Positions 47,501-60,283 of a stretch of DNA of 64,000 bases are shown here, in pieces; the first letter of the stretch is position 1; each line of letters starts with the position of its first letter. The notes below the pieces were generated by a model that was not told where the DNA came from, made no database searches, and was given only the letters and a program-made list of their open reading frames with translations. Location: contig JADWOT020000002.1 of NCBI GenBank assembly GCA_036345935.2, forward strand, positions 21,144,355 to 21,208,354, in the 5' to 3' direction. The stretch is from Taenia hydatigena. Taxonomy: Eukaryota > Platyhelminthes > Cestoda > Cyclophyllidea > Taeniidae. A program made the translations under genes and the position numbers.

Positions 47501-50500
47501 GCTTCAAAATGTCAATATGTTTCTGCGATCCAATCCATCCTTTCTATGTGATCTTCCATGCATGTATTTAGCGTTGGCGCTTATTCGCCCGAATATTTGG
47601 TCATGTATCCATTCGACAATCACCTGTTTCTTTTCATCTATTCACGCACCCATTAGTTCATCCTTTTAATCACTCATCTATCTATCCATTTGCTGGTGTG
47701 TTCGACACACGTTGATCACATCAGTTCATGCCTATTTTTTCATGCATTTTCGTCTTTCTGCCCAGCTCAGCATTGGCAAACTATCCATACGTCTATGCGG
47801 TTGTTAGATCGTATGTATCCAACATCTCCACACTCGTGCATCCGTCCACTTGGCCACAAAATCTAAATATCGTAACGGGGTTGATGATGTGTCTTGCCAT
47901 TTGCTTGTCCACCTAGTCAGTCCTTTAGTCTTTCAACTTCAGCCCTGTGGAGAGCACTGAGGGTTTACTGTGTACTTCAATTGCCAGGCGTTAGGACAAA
48001 GCCAATCCCTACCATATTGTTGACTAGTAAACGCCCAATTCGTCTATCCATCCACCTATCAACTTATTTCGCCCTTGTCTGCGGTAGCTTCAGCTACTAA
48101 GTTTTAATGTACCCATAAATTTCGCGCATTCTTCCACACATATTGCAACCGTGCCCTGTCACAACGTTTGTGGAGACGTGTAGAACGCAGTCGTGTATGC
48201 ACATGCACTTAAAAAGCATTCATTTGTGCCTGTTCGTCGGTACGGTATTCTTTAGTGCACTGTCTACTGTTTCCTTCTTCTAAAGCCCCATATCGCACAG
48301 CCAATCTGTCGACTTGTCCGCTTGTATGCTTTACGCGAGGCGAGTCTACCTCGGTTTCAGAGCTGAAGCAGGGGCGGAAGGCGTGGTAGAGAGAGGCTGT
48401 CTCACTGTTAGGAAAGTTTCGCGTTATCCTTGAGGCTGAACAATCGTGTCTGACCTTTGCCACGTCGATGTTAAATTGGCTTACACGCACAGAACCATCT
48501 GCGGCTGTACCTCCACCTGCTTTTTCACCACGCCTGCATGAAGCGAGGGGACAAAGGCGTAAAGGCCACGTCAACACGTGAAATGGGTGACACATGTGCT
48601 GGTAGTTGACACTGCGCTCCACAACTTCCATTTATCGCCTAAAAGTGTATGCTGGCTGACTGAATGACTCGTGATGAAAATTGGCTTTTGCGTTGCAATT
48701 AAGTGTCCTCATATGACCTGTTCACTACTCATCACCTACTCACTACACACTACTGATGTGCGCACCACGTCGTCCCCAAACGACCCTACCTTGAGTGTGA
48801 TTGTCTACATGCGGAGGCGTTCACTACGGCTTTTTAAAATGTTGAAAGCCAATCCACTTGGTAGGACTTGAACGTAGACAAGGAAGGACTCTCGGAGGAA
48901 CAGCCCCAGGGGTGGTAAATCAGTGGGAAGAGTGTCGAGACGACAACCGGAGGAAGAACGGGAGGGAGGATGGGAGGCCACCCCCATCTTATCCTCATCC
49001 TCCCTCTCATTCCCCAAATCCTCTTCGTAATTCCCTTTATGAAGATTAAATTTGCATTTTTTCCTGGTTGCAGCATAATACACTCAACTGGGCCATACAC
49101 GAAGCGGGATGAACAATTAGGAAGTGAAGGGTGGCCGTGGTCGTAGCTGTGACTGGGTTGTTTTCTTAGCCTCCAGGCCCAAAACGCTTTACACACGGCA
49201 AATGGCTGGCAATCCAGTGTCTCGCTGGGGAGGCACTGCAAATTACAACTTGTGACTACTCTAAGGCGAGATGTCCACAACCACGATTTTGGCAGACTTT
49301 CCTCCACTATATGAAGAGAATCCGGCGGCGTTCATGCATTATGCTTCACAACCTAGCCATTACCTGCGTGCGGTCAACGAAGGAGGAACTTTTATCAGCC
49401 TCCATCTCTATCCACACGCCTTCATCGTGCCATTAGTTGACTTCCATTCAATTTCTGTTAAGGCCGAGAATAGCCATTCTATTCCACCTCATCAAATTGC
49501 TAAGATTGGCAGTAGCAAGGTGATAGTAAGCAAGGTGGCCTGTTAAATCGCTACTTTAAGGTCATGAATGACGACCCTTCTCGTTTGATTTGCGTCTTAG
49601 GCTTCCCTGTTTGCTGTGTGCGCGCAAACTCAAAGCAGCTCAGTTATGTAGCTGTCAGTGCTGTCGTCAAACTGCTTAGCCTCATTCAGATAGGGAGGGC
49701 TGTAATCACTTATTCTCTCATTTCGTTTGCTTTTCTCATTTAACGGTAATCTTTTCTGAGTGCCTCATTCAAATCCACCATTTGCATCTGTCTATCCTAT
49801 CTTCTGTCCCTTGAAAAGATGTTGGAACCACCTTTGCCTCGAGTGGCTCAATCGTCCTGCATCGTCCCGACTTTTTGGAAATGCATGAATTGTTCCACTT
49901 CAAAATTAGGTTTTTTTTGTTTTGTTTTTTTTTCTATCTCACTGGAAATGCGGGTAATCAACTCTTGTTATGTGTGTGTGCGTGGAGAGCAGAAATGGAA
50001 TCCGCATGGTCATTTGATTTGTGCATTCAAGCAAACACGGATTTGCTTCGACTCAACCGTCCATCTCGCATCCAACCTTCTGTCCATCCATAAATCTGTG
50101 TATTCATTCATCCCACAACCATCCACCATCTCCGTATCTATCCGTCTATTAATTTTCCCAGTTTGTCCTAGGCTCCTCTCAGTCCCTACTAGTTCCCTCC
50201 GAATGCACCTCAATGTCCCAATCAGCATTTTTATATCCTCTCACACTTCACTCATCGTTATGTGGTAATGAGTTCTAGTGTCGGAACTCTTCATGTTACT
50301 TCGGGCACATCGACAAAGAACGTGATATTTAGTGCACGCAAGATAATATTTGCCACTACCTCCTCCCTGCTCCCTTGCCATTTATGTTTATTCACGATAG
50401 CTTAGTCATTCTCCTTTCCCTGGATAAAGGTAGATTGTTTTCGATAAAATCGTCTGACCTACCGGATACACGCCTCTTTCAATTCCTGTCTCGTAGTAGG

Positions 50501-53500
50501 GAGCAATCAAGCGGAGGTAGGACGATAGCTGACTCACTTGTTCTTTTAAGGTCGTCAATGCCGCACTTCTAATCTCTTCCACCCTCAAAATGTCATGCGC
50601 TGCTTGGGTTCCGTTTTTATTCGTCCTTCAATCCTTCATCCGGGTATTCCTCCCTTCGGTCATTTATTCCCTCATCGGAGTAATTTATGGTTAAGCTTCT
50701 AAAATTCGCTTGGATTACGTCTCCGTTTCTAGTCCTTTCCACCTCTACTTCGATGTATTTGATTACTCGTTCATTCTAAGGGGGCGGAGGGGATTAGTTT
50801 AATTCAGCGTCAAGACTTTATTGCCTCCTGGACATAGTCCTCTGCCAAATTTATAAGTACATCTTTCCAGCGTTTAATCAATGCCTAAAAATAGCTTTAG
50901 CACAAAAGACTCTGTTGCACTACAGCTCAACTCTCTTTGAGGAGTCCGCTTCACCTCTTTCCCTTCATTCGAGATTTCGTTCCTTATGTGGCGGCTGTGT
51001 TTTTGAGGAGCTGGGATTGACACTGGCAGGTGTACTGACGGCCGATATTAAAATGTCCAAATTGCCACCACTCTGTTCTGTGTTCTGTACATTCACGTTG
51101 CCACTGTCTGGCTCGTGGGGGAAGGGGAACCGGGGCCATGCTCCTCTGGAACCCCTCGCCACATGTCCCCCGACTGATGGTCCTCGTAATTGATTCACCT
51201 ACTTTAAGTTAAGGCGTCTTTTTTAATTATCGTCTTCGTGGACTTCATTTACTTCATCTTCGCTTATGAATACTGACTTTTTATCCACCTTGTTCCACTT
51301 ACGCACTTTATACACTCAGTACCAGTGTCACATATATGTGACAACACTATTTTCTTAGCTTTAATGTAACTGGTTGCGTTGGTTCGTGCGGTGCAACTAG
51401 ACTGAATGGGTCCAAACCCAATGAAGTGGGTTATAGCATATTCTTGGTCAGAGCTTTTGGGCAAAGGTAAGGAAGGGCACTGCAAAGTATTCACCCGCCA
51501 AGTCCGACTTGACGGTATTGGCGACACTGACAAATACAAAGACATGCCAATCAGGGGGTAAATAGGGCGGCTTTTAGCTCAATAAGCGAAACTCACACTC
51601 ACTCCATTAGGGTTGCCAACGCAAAGCATGCTTAAAGCTCACATTTTTTAAAAACCGTTTTCTCTTTATGTGCGTGTGTGCTTTTGTGTGCCTGCATACA
51701 GCAACGGGCTGTGTGCCTTTTCTAATTTGCGTGTTGGTGCACGAGAGCTCAAATTCCCCGCGTATTTTTGCACGCTTACACTTTGAGGTGCCTAAATTTA
51801 CCTATTTCATGACTAGAAACCGAATGAGTAAGTGGTGAGGTGATTGACTCCAGTCGTTTATCGAACTAGGGCAGTTCATACTTTACACCCTGGCACGTTT
51901 TGGGCTCGACGTCATCGTGAATCAAGACCCTAGGATCTCTCTGACACCTATTTTTTTGGTTTTGCGTGCTGTTTGTTTCGTTTCTCTTGGTTGTGGATGA
52001 AGTTATAGCGCTTTGAGGTATTTTCGAAGGCACAGGAAGCCACAACACATGGGTGGAATAGGGGCTGTGATAAAGCAACTGAACAGTTAGTTGACCTCAC
52101 TAGTCGTAGTAACACTGATCCAAAAGCGAAGAACTGGACTCAACATGGTTGCTGAAGGTTTAAGGCTTCGTATCTACCCCTCCTTGCCACTTTATCTCAC
52201 TTTGGTCCTGGCCAACCATATCTACCTGGATTTTGTCTGACCGGTAGAGAGGTTGAGGAGTTGTCGTGTGCTCAATTCATTGACGTCCTCATACAGGCAC
52301 AGTAGACGGTTCCGTAAAGAATTCTTCCGGTTGGCTCACAGCTGATGTCGCCTTATCTGTTAATAGCACTCCTCCAAACTACGATGTCAGGGTGGATGCC
52401 GAGGATGGGTGACATTTTCAGTCCTTCTGTTAGGAGTCGTCAGCCTATGCACCTCTTCCACCCCGCTAATGCACATCACCGACCGTAGAAATCAGGATAG
52501 TCGTCGTTTTGGTGGAGTCCACTTTCTGTTGCTGTCACTGTAGCGCTTGAGATTTTTCCGAAACCGATGGAAGAAGGCATAATACTTGGCCAGACTGTGT
52601 ACAGAAGGGACCCAGAGGCCAAGCCGCCCGGCAGAGGTACTATAGCGGAGCTCTCAAGCGGCCTGTGGAGCGAGGGATTCATTCACCCCTCCCAACCATG
52701 CAGGCTGTACTTTGGACGCACGCATCCCTTCCATAACATGACAGGACTGGTTCTACCTCTTTGATGTTATCGCTGTCGGCCACCCTCACTCAAAGGGGCA
52801 ATAATTTTAAAGCTGAATGGCTAGAGCAGCTAAACAAAAGTTGTTCACATGATCCGCACATCCAGACAAGCGACTAATCAGGCCTTTCGCTTTCACTGGT
52901 TTTTTTGACAAAAAACGGTGTTAAAATGTGGCTGTTTTTTTTCTAAAAAGGCCATTTCACATGCAGGAATCGCTACTCCGAAGGAGGTGGGGAGGAGACA
53001 AAATCCTTTTTTTTCGTTCTTCTTCTGACGCCTCAAAGGCATCAATAAGTTACGGCCTCAAGTTGCATTCTTTGATTGGGTGAAGTTCAAACAGAGCCAC
53101 ACTATCTCCCTCATTTCCTGCAACAAATGCCCTCTCCCCATTCCCCTTTCTTTGAGCTCTGTCCCCCCTAAAGCCATAAAATCCTCCAGTCCTCCCAGGT
53201 ACATCTCTTTGTCAATAATTTCCAAACTGCTGCTTGTAAAATATGGGTGTTTTTCACCCTCTCCTCTCTTCAATACCCTCGTAAACAATTCATTCCTCTC
53301 AGGGTAAGGAGGAACCCTGGGGCTGAGTCAGACAGTCATATGTTGTCCTGCCTGTTCGGAGCGGTCTTTAAAAGGCTAAACTCGCTTCCGGTGTTCGATA
53401 CGCGAATTGGTTCCACTTGAAGTGCAACTTTAACGGCCAGTAAGTGCTGCGATTGAGAGCTTGGAGACTTTCAATCTCAAATCGGAGGGATGTGGCGCTT

Positions 53501-54312
53501 ACATGGACGGCAGCTGGTGGGCGAGTAGGGGATTCCGGAGCCACTCGGTGGTTTTGGTAATCCGGCTGACCTTGGGCTTATTAATAGTATCAGCCAATCA
53601 GGAGGGAATGAGCGTTGGAGACAAATTTCTAGACTGTTTGCGTAATAGCCATAGAGATCAAAGTGGGAACGTATTTTAGGGTTGGAGGCACCTCCCCGCC
53701 CCCCTTCCTCCTCCTTCTTCCTTCTTCTTAGGACTCAGGGTCGGATATTTCATATTTTAATACCTGACCGGTAGTCTGGGTGACGTTAAAAAGTGAAACA
53801 AAAACAGTCACTCACCTTATCAGTGTTTCTCCCACGCCTATTTGTGTCTTGTGTGTGAATTCCACTCCTCAAGGCTGCTCGAGAACTAATTACCTCTCTT
53901 ATTTCACTCATTTAATGATCAAGTAGCATCTTTGCCTAGAATTACGACTAATTACCACTCCTGAATGATGTGCAGGCAATGGCTATCATTTGGCTCATCC
54001 CACTGATTTTGCGTTCGAATCCTCCTCTCCTCCCACTCTCGATCTATGCACTTAAGACTCACTGAAGTGTAAATCAAAGTCTTGCCAATAACAGGAACTC
54101 GGCCTCATCCAATCTCTCTTTCTGCCCCCTCAAGGTCGTTTCGCAGCTCTCTGGCCGTTCATTGGTATTCTGGCGGAGTTGATAATCCTCCTCATCACTA
54201 TTATCCTCTACGAGCGTCACAAAGCGGCTAAAAGGAAGGCGGCCGCGGCACAGAACGACTCCCTCCTTGCTACTCCTGTTTCACCCAGTGGGGACTCCAA
54301 ATCGCACCACAG
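44335..54312 (+). CDS. BSG: Basigin/neuroplastin-family Ig membrane protein (partial, five secure exons)
   Basis: This is a single-pass plasma-membrane glycoprotein with two Ig domains. Family members escort monocarboxylate transporters to the surface and act in adhesion; that role is inferred from the family. The exons are 44335-44589, 44664-44744, 46235-46392, 46764-46905 and 54135-54312, with matching phases. The second Ig domain has V-I-C-K, V-Q-W-Y-R and D-S-G-V-Y-I-C. The transmembrane exon reads RFAALWPFIGILAELIILL, the hallmark ALWPF-x-GI-x-AE of basigin and neuroplastin, with a Glu inside the membrane, followed by YERHKAAKRK. The signal-peptide exon lies upstream and was not found; the last exon is uncertain. 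Confidence 0.92.
44664..44744 (+). CDS. BSG: Basigin-like exon: Ig domain 1, end
   Basis: After gcctctttcag, 81 bases encode KQQFIGNWRMEVFDTSEAST then TQSCQLQ, ending CAAT|gtaagt. It corresponds to the F and G strands of the first Ig domain, where the usual Y-x-C is replaced by W-R-M-E-V. Confidence 0.88.
46235..46392 (+). CDS. BSG: Basigin-like exon: Ig domain 2, first half
   Basis: After ctcgtttttag it encodes PPMVQRFVESFRSTEGYDLT, then VICKSGSLPYPSRVQWYRAE and GTGDSTILIPIP. The B-strand Cys and C-strand W-Y are in place. It ends CCT|gtgagt in phase 0. Reading on without splicing meets a stop at 46483. Confidence 0.92.
46764..46905 (+). CDS. BSG: Basigin-like exon: Ig domain 2, second half
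   Basis: After gatctacag it encodes NTETTHILGDTIHFTEVKMS, then DSGVYICNTSVSSRGLFDSS and AAEVKIK. D-S-G-V-Y-I-C is the classic F-strand motif, and NTS is a potential N-glycosylation site. It ends AAAA|gtgagc in phase 1, matching the transmembrane exon. Confidence 0.93.
46906..54134 (+). other. BSG: 7.2-kb intron of the basigin-like gene
   Basis: No convincing exon of either strand is seen inside. It holds scattered ATCC-type degenerate repeats (about 47.0-48.1 kb and 50.05-50.15 kb), a perfect palindrome at 51326-51343, and short open frames that carry no motif. Confidence 0.6.
51326..51343. repeat. Perfect 18-bp palindrome TGTCACATATATGTGACA
   Basis: It shares the exact 16-base core with the 38819 site. 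It lies within the large intron of the basigin-like gene. Confidence 0.85.
54135..54312 (+). CDS. BSG: Basigin-like exon: transmembrane helix and start of cytoplasmic tail
   Basis: After ctgccccctcaag it encodes RFAALWPFIGILAELIILLI then TIILYERHKAAKRKAAAAQN and DSLLATPVSPSGDSKSHH, ending CACAG|gtacgg in phase 2. The ALWPF-x-GI-x-AE motif with the buried Glu is diagnostic for basigin/neuroplastin. The tail starts basic and then becomes Ser/Pro-rich, unlike the acidic tail of vertebrate basigin. Confidence 0.95.
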
Positions 54313-55859
54313 GTACGGCCTCCCACTCTCTTCTCCCATTGGTTGAACACTTTGGGTAGCATTTCCGTAGAGTGCGATGGATTTAAAGCGCTTTTTTGGA
54401 TTTCTGCAGATGTATTGAGACATTTGATTGCTATTTTGGAGGTAGGTACGAGGTTTTTGAAACAGAACTCTGAGGCGCTTTGTAGTCACCTAAATGTTTG
54501 GGGTAGGAATCAAATTTGGGGTAGCAAGCATCCCTTTCACCGCTTTCTCAACCCTAAAGCTCCATTCTTTTGGCCTAATTAATTGTTTCGCGGTTGAGAG
54601 AGACCATGATAAGTTATTACGTCGGGTTTTTATTTTTCAAAATCCTAGGATTTGAAAACGTCTTTCCGCTTCCTCCCATTGGTTGATATTCCGCGCTGCA
54701 TTTCTATGAGTTCACACTCACTTGGGCGGTTCGTTTGCCTGTTTAGAGGAGTTGCCTGTAAAATTAAGGTTATTTTGTAACTATGAGGTGGTTAAAGCAA
54801 TTGACAAGACTCCAGGACGCTCCCCAAATGAATCAGAGTCTTAGCGATGAAGCATGTCTCAAAAGCAGTTTTTAGACAATTGAAACTTTTTTGTAACTAA
54901 AAATGGTTTTTTGTCTTAAAGTTAACCCCCTTATCATCAATTTTTCAACCATAACTCCTAAGGTCTCCAAATATAAGCTCTTTCGGCCAACTCCGCATTA
55001 GACAAGTCCTCAGACGAGCTCACGTCTGTGTAGACGCACGCGCTTTTGCGTGATTCTTTGATGTGAAACTAGGATTTGCTAAAAAACCAAAAAATGACAC
55101 TGAGCTTTCTTTTGACATAAAAATAGTGTTTGGATTTTTTCCATCATCCCGTCTTCCTGCCCTACTCCAATTAATCCAAGCCAATTTTAGGTCATCTTAC
55201 TTTGCAAGGACAGCACTGCTTGAGCGATAGGATTTCCGCAATCGGGGCTTAAAAACTGCTAAAGCTTACAGTTGAACGTTCTTTTTCAGTTGATTAGTAA
55301 TCCACAAAATGGGAAATTTGTGAGGTGAATCCTGAAATCGGTGGCATTTGGTCAATCGTAAATTAAAAGAAAATGAAAACTTGGGTTGAAGTTGTGGGGT
55401 TATAGTGGGTAAGGCCATAAATTGACGTTTGAATCAAGCACTTTGCTATTCGTTGCTCTCCAGGTCACCATTCGGTAATGACTAAAATGCTTCCGAAAAA
55501 ACTGCTAGATTTTGACATTTACGGTCTCTATTAAAGTAACCAAAGGCTTTATATTCATTTTTACTTAAAAGTAAGATTTTGCTGTGTGGCTAATACTGTT
55601 TCAGTAAAATTGACCAAAGAAAACTTTGTGCAAATCATTCGTCCATTTTGGCGGAAAACCTGAAGTTTAGGCACGCAAAGAAAGTGAAAAAGGACAATTA
55701 CTCACCGCACATCAAAAATCAACCCATTTTATGGCATTTTCGATATGGTAAAGGCAAAACTTTCCTGTTTTCAATCGGGTCGTATAAAGGTAAAGCAATG
55801 CTGGGTCTTATTACCCACTTGGGGTCTCATTCCTTGACTCCAAACCGACCGACCACAAA
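54313..55859 (+). other. Intron or downstream DNA, no gene seen
   Basis: AT-rich sequence with no supported exon. Confidence 0.5.
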
Positions 55860-58800
55860 ATTCAACCCATATCTTACGTAGCCTTCCCAGTGTGGAGGGG
55901 GAAGGGTGTTCCCCTTCACCTTCTGCCCCACCAACGGTGCTTAACGCGCTATGCCTGCTTATTCTTCTTGTGCCCGTTCCATGCTTCACTGCTTCCCCAA
56001 CCACGTTTCGCACTGCCGCCACTCAGGCCAACTAGCCAACTAACATAGTTGACAACTGGTGTTTGGCAGCTCTCTCTCCACCTCTTCGCCTTTTTTCAAT
56101 GGCACAAAATGCACTGTCGCATGACGTCAAGTTTTCACTCCCCAACCCACCCCACCTGGGTCAAAATAGACCAACTGCAAACACTCCATTTCCTCTCCTT
56201 CTTCCCTTCACACAAGGAGTCCAAAATGCCTTAGTGTGAAAACTAACCACAGACACCACAACACACACACACACATTAGTGGACAGAACTTGGTGTCAAT
56301 CATGCCTTCTTGTTGTTGGCAATGCTATCAGCAGGAATGATTCCACGTTGATTCAACGCAGTGACTAGCAGCATCCCTCTGACTGGGCAATGCAGGTGGC
56401 CATTCAAACCGCCTAACAGTAGCAGATGTCGCATGACTGGTGACAGATGGTGGATCAAAAGGGCACCTCACGCACCTTTTGTGGGAGTGACGCACAACCG
56501 CCTCGTCGTCGATGCAGGTCATGCCATTTCCAACTGACGCCACAGTACTTGTCTTCATTGGGATGTGCAATTCACTTCCACTGCATCTTCATCCGCCACT
56601 TCAGAAGGCGGCAGAAGATGTCAGTTGGATGGCGGATACGATGACCGCCTCCTTGCGCGTCACTTTTGGCTCGTAGCGTGGTGTGTGAGAGGAGTGGGTC
56701 GGTCACTAATCTACCCTTGACGTTTATCTGCTATCTCCCTTCTGAGGACACTGCCAAGGGTCTGAAGCGAGTGAACATGAAGAGAGAGGCCACTCGACTG
56801 ACTGAGACACACAATTTCATCGGCAATGAGCACAACAGTGCCTCAGAGTTGCTTAGATGACACACACACACACACTCACATGCCACTTGATGCCTCCATC
56901 TGCTCAGTGTTGGCAACCTCCTCTTGACAGCGGGCAGTGCCTCCCGTTTTGGACATTGGATGGGTGCAAACAAATGCGACAGTTGGCAAGGCCAACCTCC
57001 GAGTGGTGATTTGGCAAGACGATAACTAGCAACGCCACCCATAATACGGGCAGTTCAAATCTACACCTACATCCCATCTACTTCTTCGACTGCATTTGGC
57101 TAGAGGGTGGGAGAGGTGAGGGGATGAAACTGACAGTTGATGTTGTAGGGAAATAAACGACCACAGTCCCTCCTCCACAGTCTTTCCACCACCACCTTGT
57201 ATGACACGACACGCGTTGTCGTCAATGTCTGGATGCCACTTCCACTTCCTCTCCATGAAGACTGCAAAGTGTACCCCATATCTGACCCCATCACCATCAT
57301 CCAACTACTCGATGGGTCGGCAACACGATTCGGTGGGTGCATACGTGCACAGCCATCGCAAGTCGGCAAACATGACTGCGATGACACAAATGAGTGACAA
57401 CATTGCAGTCATCCAAGTCAATCTACCACATTCACTCATGCTGCGTTGAAAGAGAGGGTGTTTAACAAAAGCATCGGCAATCTCTTCTTCCACCGTACAA
57501 ACGCCAGTTCTGTCGAAAACAACAGGAAGGACAGAAAGACAAGCAGTCAGTAGAGGAAGTGGTTGCTATGGCAAAGACAAAGGATAGGACACTTCCGTTC
57601 ACCAAGAGAGAGTACAATGCATGCGATAAAAGTGGAGGAGTGGATAAAAAGAGGAGTGAATGGAGGATTCCACCAGATCCACCATTTCCACTGTTCATCA
57701 ACATCAGCATCGGTGTCGGTGGAGTTCACCAATTGAATGACTGATCCACCACTAACGCAGGCCGTGGTCGACTTCAAGACTGCCATCGATTTGCATTACT
57801 AGACTGCACACAGGTGTCCTTCCATCGCCTCAACTGAAGGCGAAGGTGACACGTGGGGCAACCAGTCGCCAACACACACAAAACACAGTTGGAAGTGAGT
57901 CAACAAGCGCCAACAGAGGAGGCATCGTTTCACCACAGCCACTTGAGGTGAAACCGGTTGCACTGTCTCGTGGTGGCCACTGGGAGGCATGGGCTCAAAC
58001 CAAGCGTGGATGAGTTATTGCCAGTTGTTTGTGCCTACGTAAGTGGGTGAGGGAGGGAGTGAGCGAGTGCGTGAGTGAGTGAGTGAGAGTGAATTTGTGC
58101 GTGTGTTGAAGTGACGTTCAAAGGCGTTCTCCAAACCATTTGGCTGACAGATGGGGGAGGCAGGTAGGCGTGGAAGTGGCCTGACAGTCACGCAAGTCGA
58201 TGAAATGCTACCCTCTGTCTCACTGCCAAGTTGTTGGAGTTCAGTCATCACGCATCACACATCACACATGACCACGTAGTCACCTCCAAATGGTGGTGTG
58301 TCGGTGGAGTGCAGTGTAAGGTGTTGCCTCTACCACCTGCGATGACAGACACTTTGTTGTCCCTAGGTCGGCAGCGTCGCGTCACTAGGGTCACTGCAAG
58401 AGGTTTGTAGCCCTGGTGGGCAATGCCTAACCAACCACCTCTAATCCTTGCCTTTGCTGCGGCTTCAGCTCTAATTCTGGTAACCGTTTACAACCGACAT
58501 CAACTTTACTCTCTCACTAACTTCCTCCATTTAACCATTCAATCACATCTCGACCTCACCCACTGACCAACTGGTGCTTGAGACTGCTCCACTCGACTCC
58601 TAACCTGTGCTTCCTACTGACTTCGACGTGGCCTGTGTTGCATGCACATGGTGTCAGTTCACTTCACACCTGATGGTCAATAGTTGCTCTCCGATGACCT
58701 TCTCAGTGAAAAGTGTCCCATCTAACCGTGTGATTGTTGAAGACACTTCTCTACTTGTGAAAGACCTCGTGTAGGAAAGCACTGCTGTGCAACCTTGCAC

Positions 58801-58860
58801 CGATAGCAGGAGAGGTGACGAGGATGTGAGGGGTGGTGCGCGTGTCCAATGACATGACCT
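55860..58860. other. Compositionally distinct 3-kb block, possible old mobile element
   Basis: This block is richer in GC and in CCACC/GGTGG words than its flanks, and has many overlapping open frames on both strands, with the densest minus-strand set at 57026-57786. I recognise no reverse transcriptase, integrase or transposase motif, no long terminal repeat and no target-site duplication. It may be a decayed element or only a GC-rich intron. Confidence 0.3.
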
Positions 58861-60095
58861 CCACCAACTAACCAATGGGAAGAGACACAACGGTGGGGAA
58901 GGAAAGGAATAAGACTAAGAAGGGGAAAAAGAAAGAGAAAAAGGTAAAGGCAAAGTCGGGTGAGGAAAAGGAGTCTTCCCTTTTAGCTTTTGTTTCGCCC
59001 CTCCGTCTTTACTGTTGCTGTTATGGCCGCGGTCGAAGTCACTGTTGGTGGTGTGGATCCTGGTGGTAATGAAGATGATGTTGACGATAGTGATGAATTA
59101 TGCTGCAAGATGTGTCCACAAATATCCAATTTGGACTAATTAATGGAGGGCGATTGGAGGAACTGCAAAACGAACAGCCTTTGCTCACAATCGAGGGATT
59201 GGATATCTCCTCGCCGCCTCTTCCTCCCCCTCCTTCCTAATTTACATGGCAACCACCATTTCTATCAGCAATGAGATTTGTTGTTTCATCGTGACAGCAC
59301 TTCTGTAAACTGCTCAGCCTTGACTTCCACTGTCCGTGATGTCAGTGTCCGTCTTTGTCAGTGAGATAGGGCCTTCAAATGTGTGTGCGGATGAAGTGTT
59401 GGCCTCCAAGACGACCGCCGAGATGCGTGGACTGTCTTCAATGCCTCACTAAATTCAGCCGACGCAAAAACTCCGTAGTCAAGTTGCTGGATACTTGCCT
59501 TTGTCTAGTGAGGCTGGGGTCAACAAGGGCTTTTGGTGAAACACCCAAGTGCGGCGATTCCTTCTCTCAATTTTGCATTCGAATGATCATTTCCACTCCC
59601 CAGCCGTCACTGCCGCCGTATCCGGTCGTAGGTGGTGTGAGAAAAATTTGGAATTGCTAATTATTGGTTCCCGTTAACTTTTATTGGCATCGGTCATACC
59701 TAGGCAATTTGTCAACACCTAACCATAGACTTTTGCTATTTTTTCCCAAAAATCGTTTCTAGAATCCATTATTGTTCTTCTGGACGTGACCATTCAACAA
59801 CTCCACCGGATTGTCGACTGCCGCCTTATCTTACCTCTTTTATTAGTCTACCATAAAACTGTTGCGCATAAAGTTAAGGCTTGTATCTCTTTTATTGTTT
59901 CAATCTGATCTGATCTGTTTACGGTCGGATGTGTCAGTCATTATGAACTGATGGCACGCGTCAAAAATTTGTCATACTGGCTCAGGTAAGTGGGTAGGTG
60001 TATGACCCAAGTGTAACACCAACAGTCCTCTGGTGAATCGAGCTGTCTATCAATTTCTGCACCCATTTTTTGTCTTAATGCGTTTTTTTTTCCAG

Positions 60096-60283
60096 CGGAA
60101 ACGTTCGGGCCTAAGTTGACAGCACCATCATCACCGCTATCATTATCGAACTTGACTCTGCCAAATCTCGAAGAAGAAACTGTCAACCTTCTTCCGCTCA
60201 CAACCGCACTTCCAAGCCGAACTCGAGTTTTCTCCCCTCCCACTATCATCAACATCATCATCATCACACCATATTACTACTGA
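60096..60283 (+). CDS. Candidate alternative last exon (basigin-like or unassigned)
   Basis: A very strong acceptor (cgtttttttttccag) is followed by two readings. In the phase left by the transmembrane exon it gives SGNVRA and a stop at 60112-60114, a short tail ending. In another phase it stays open for about 60 codons (ETFGPKLTAPSSPLSLSNLT and on) to TGA at 60281-60283. The first would make it a last exon of the basigin-like gene. The second would need another upstream exon. Confidence 0.4.

Noticed and set aside
53975..54030. tRNA-like B box GTTCGAATCC with an A-box-like word upstream
   Set aside because: The T stem does not pair and no acceptor stem can be drawn.
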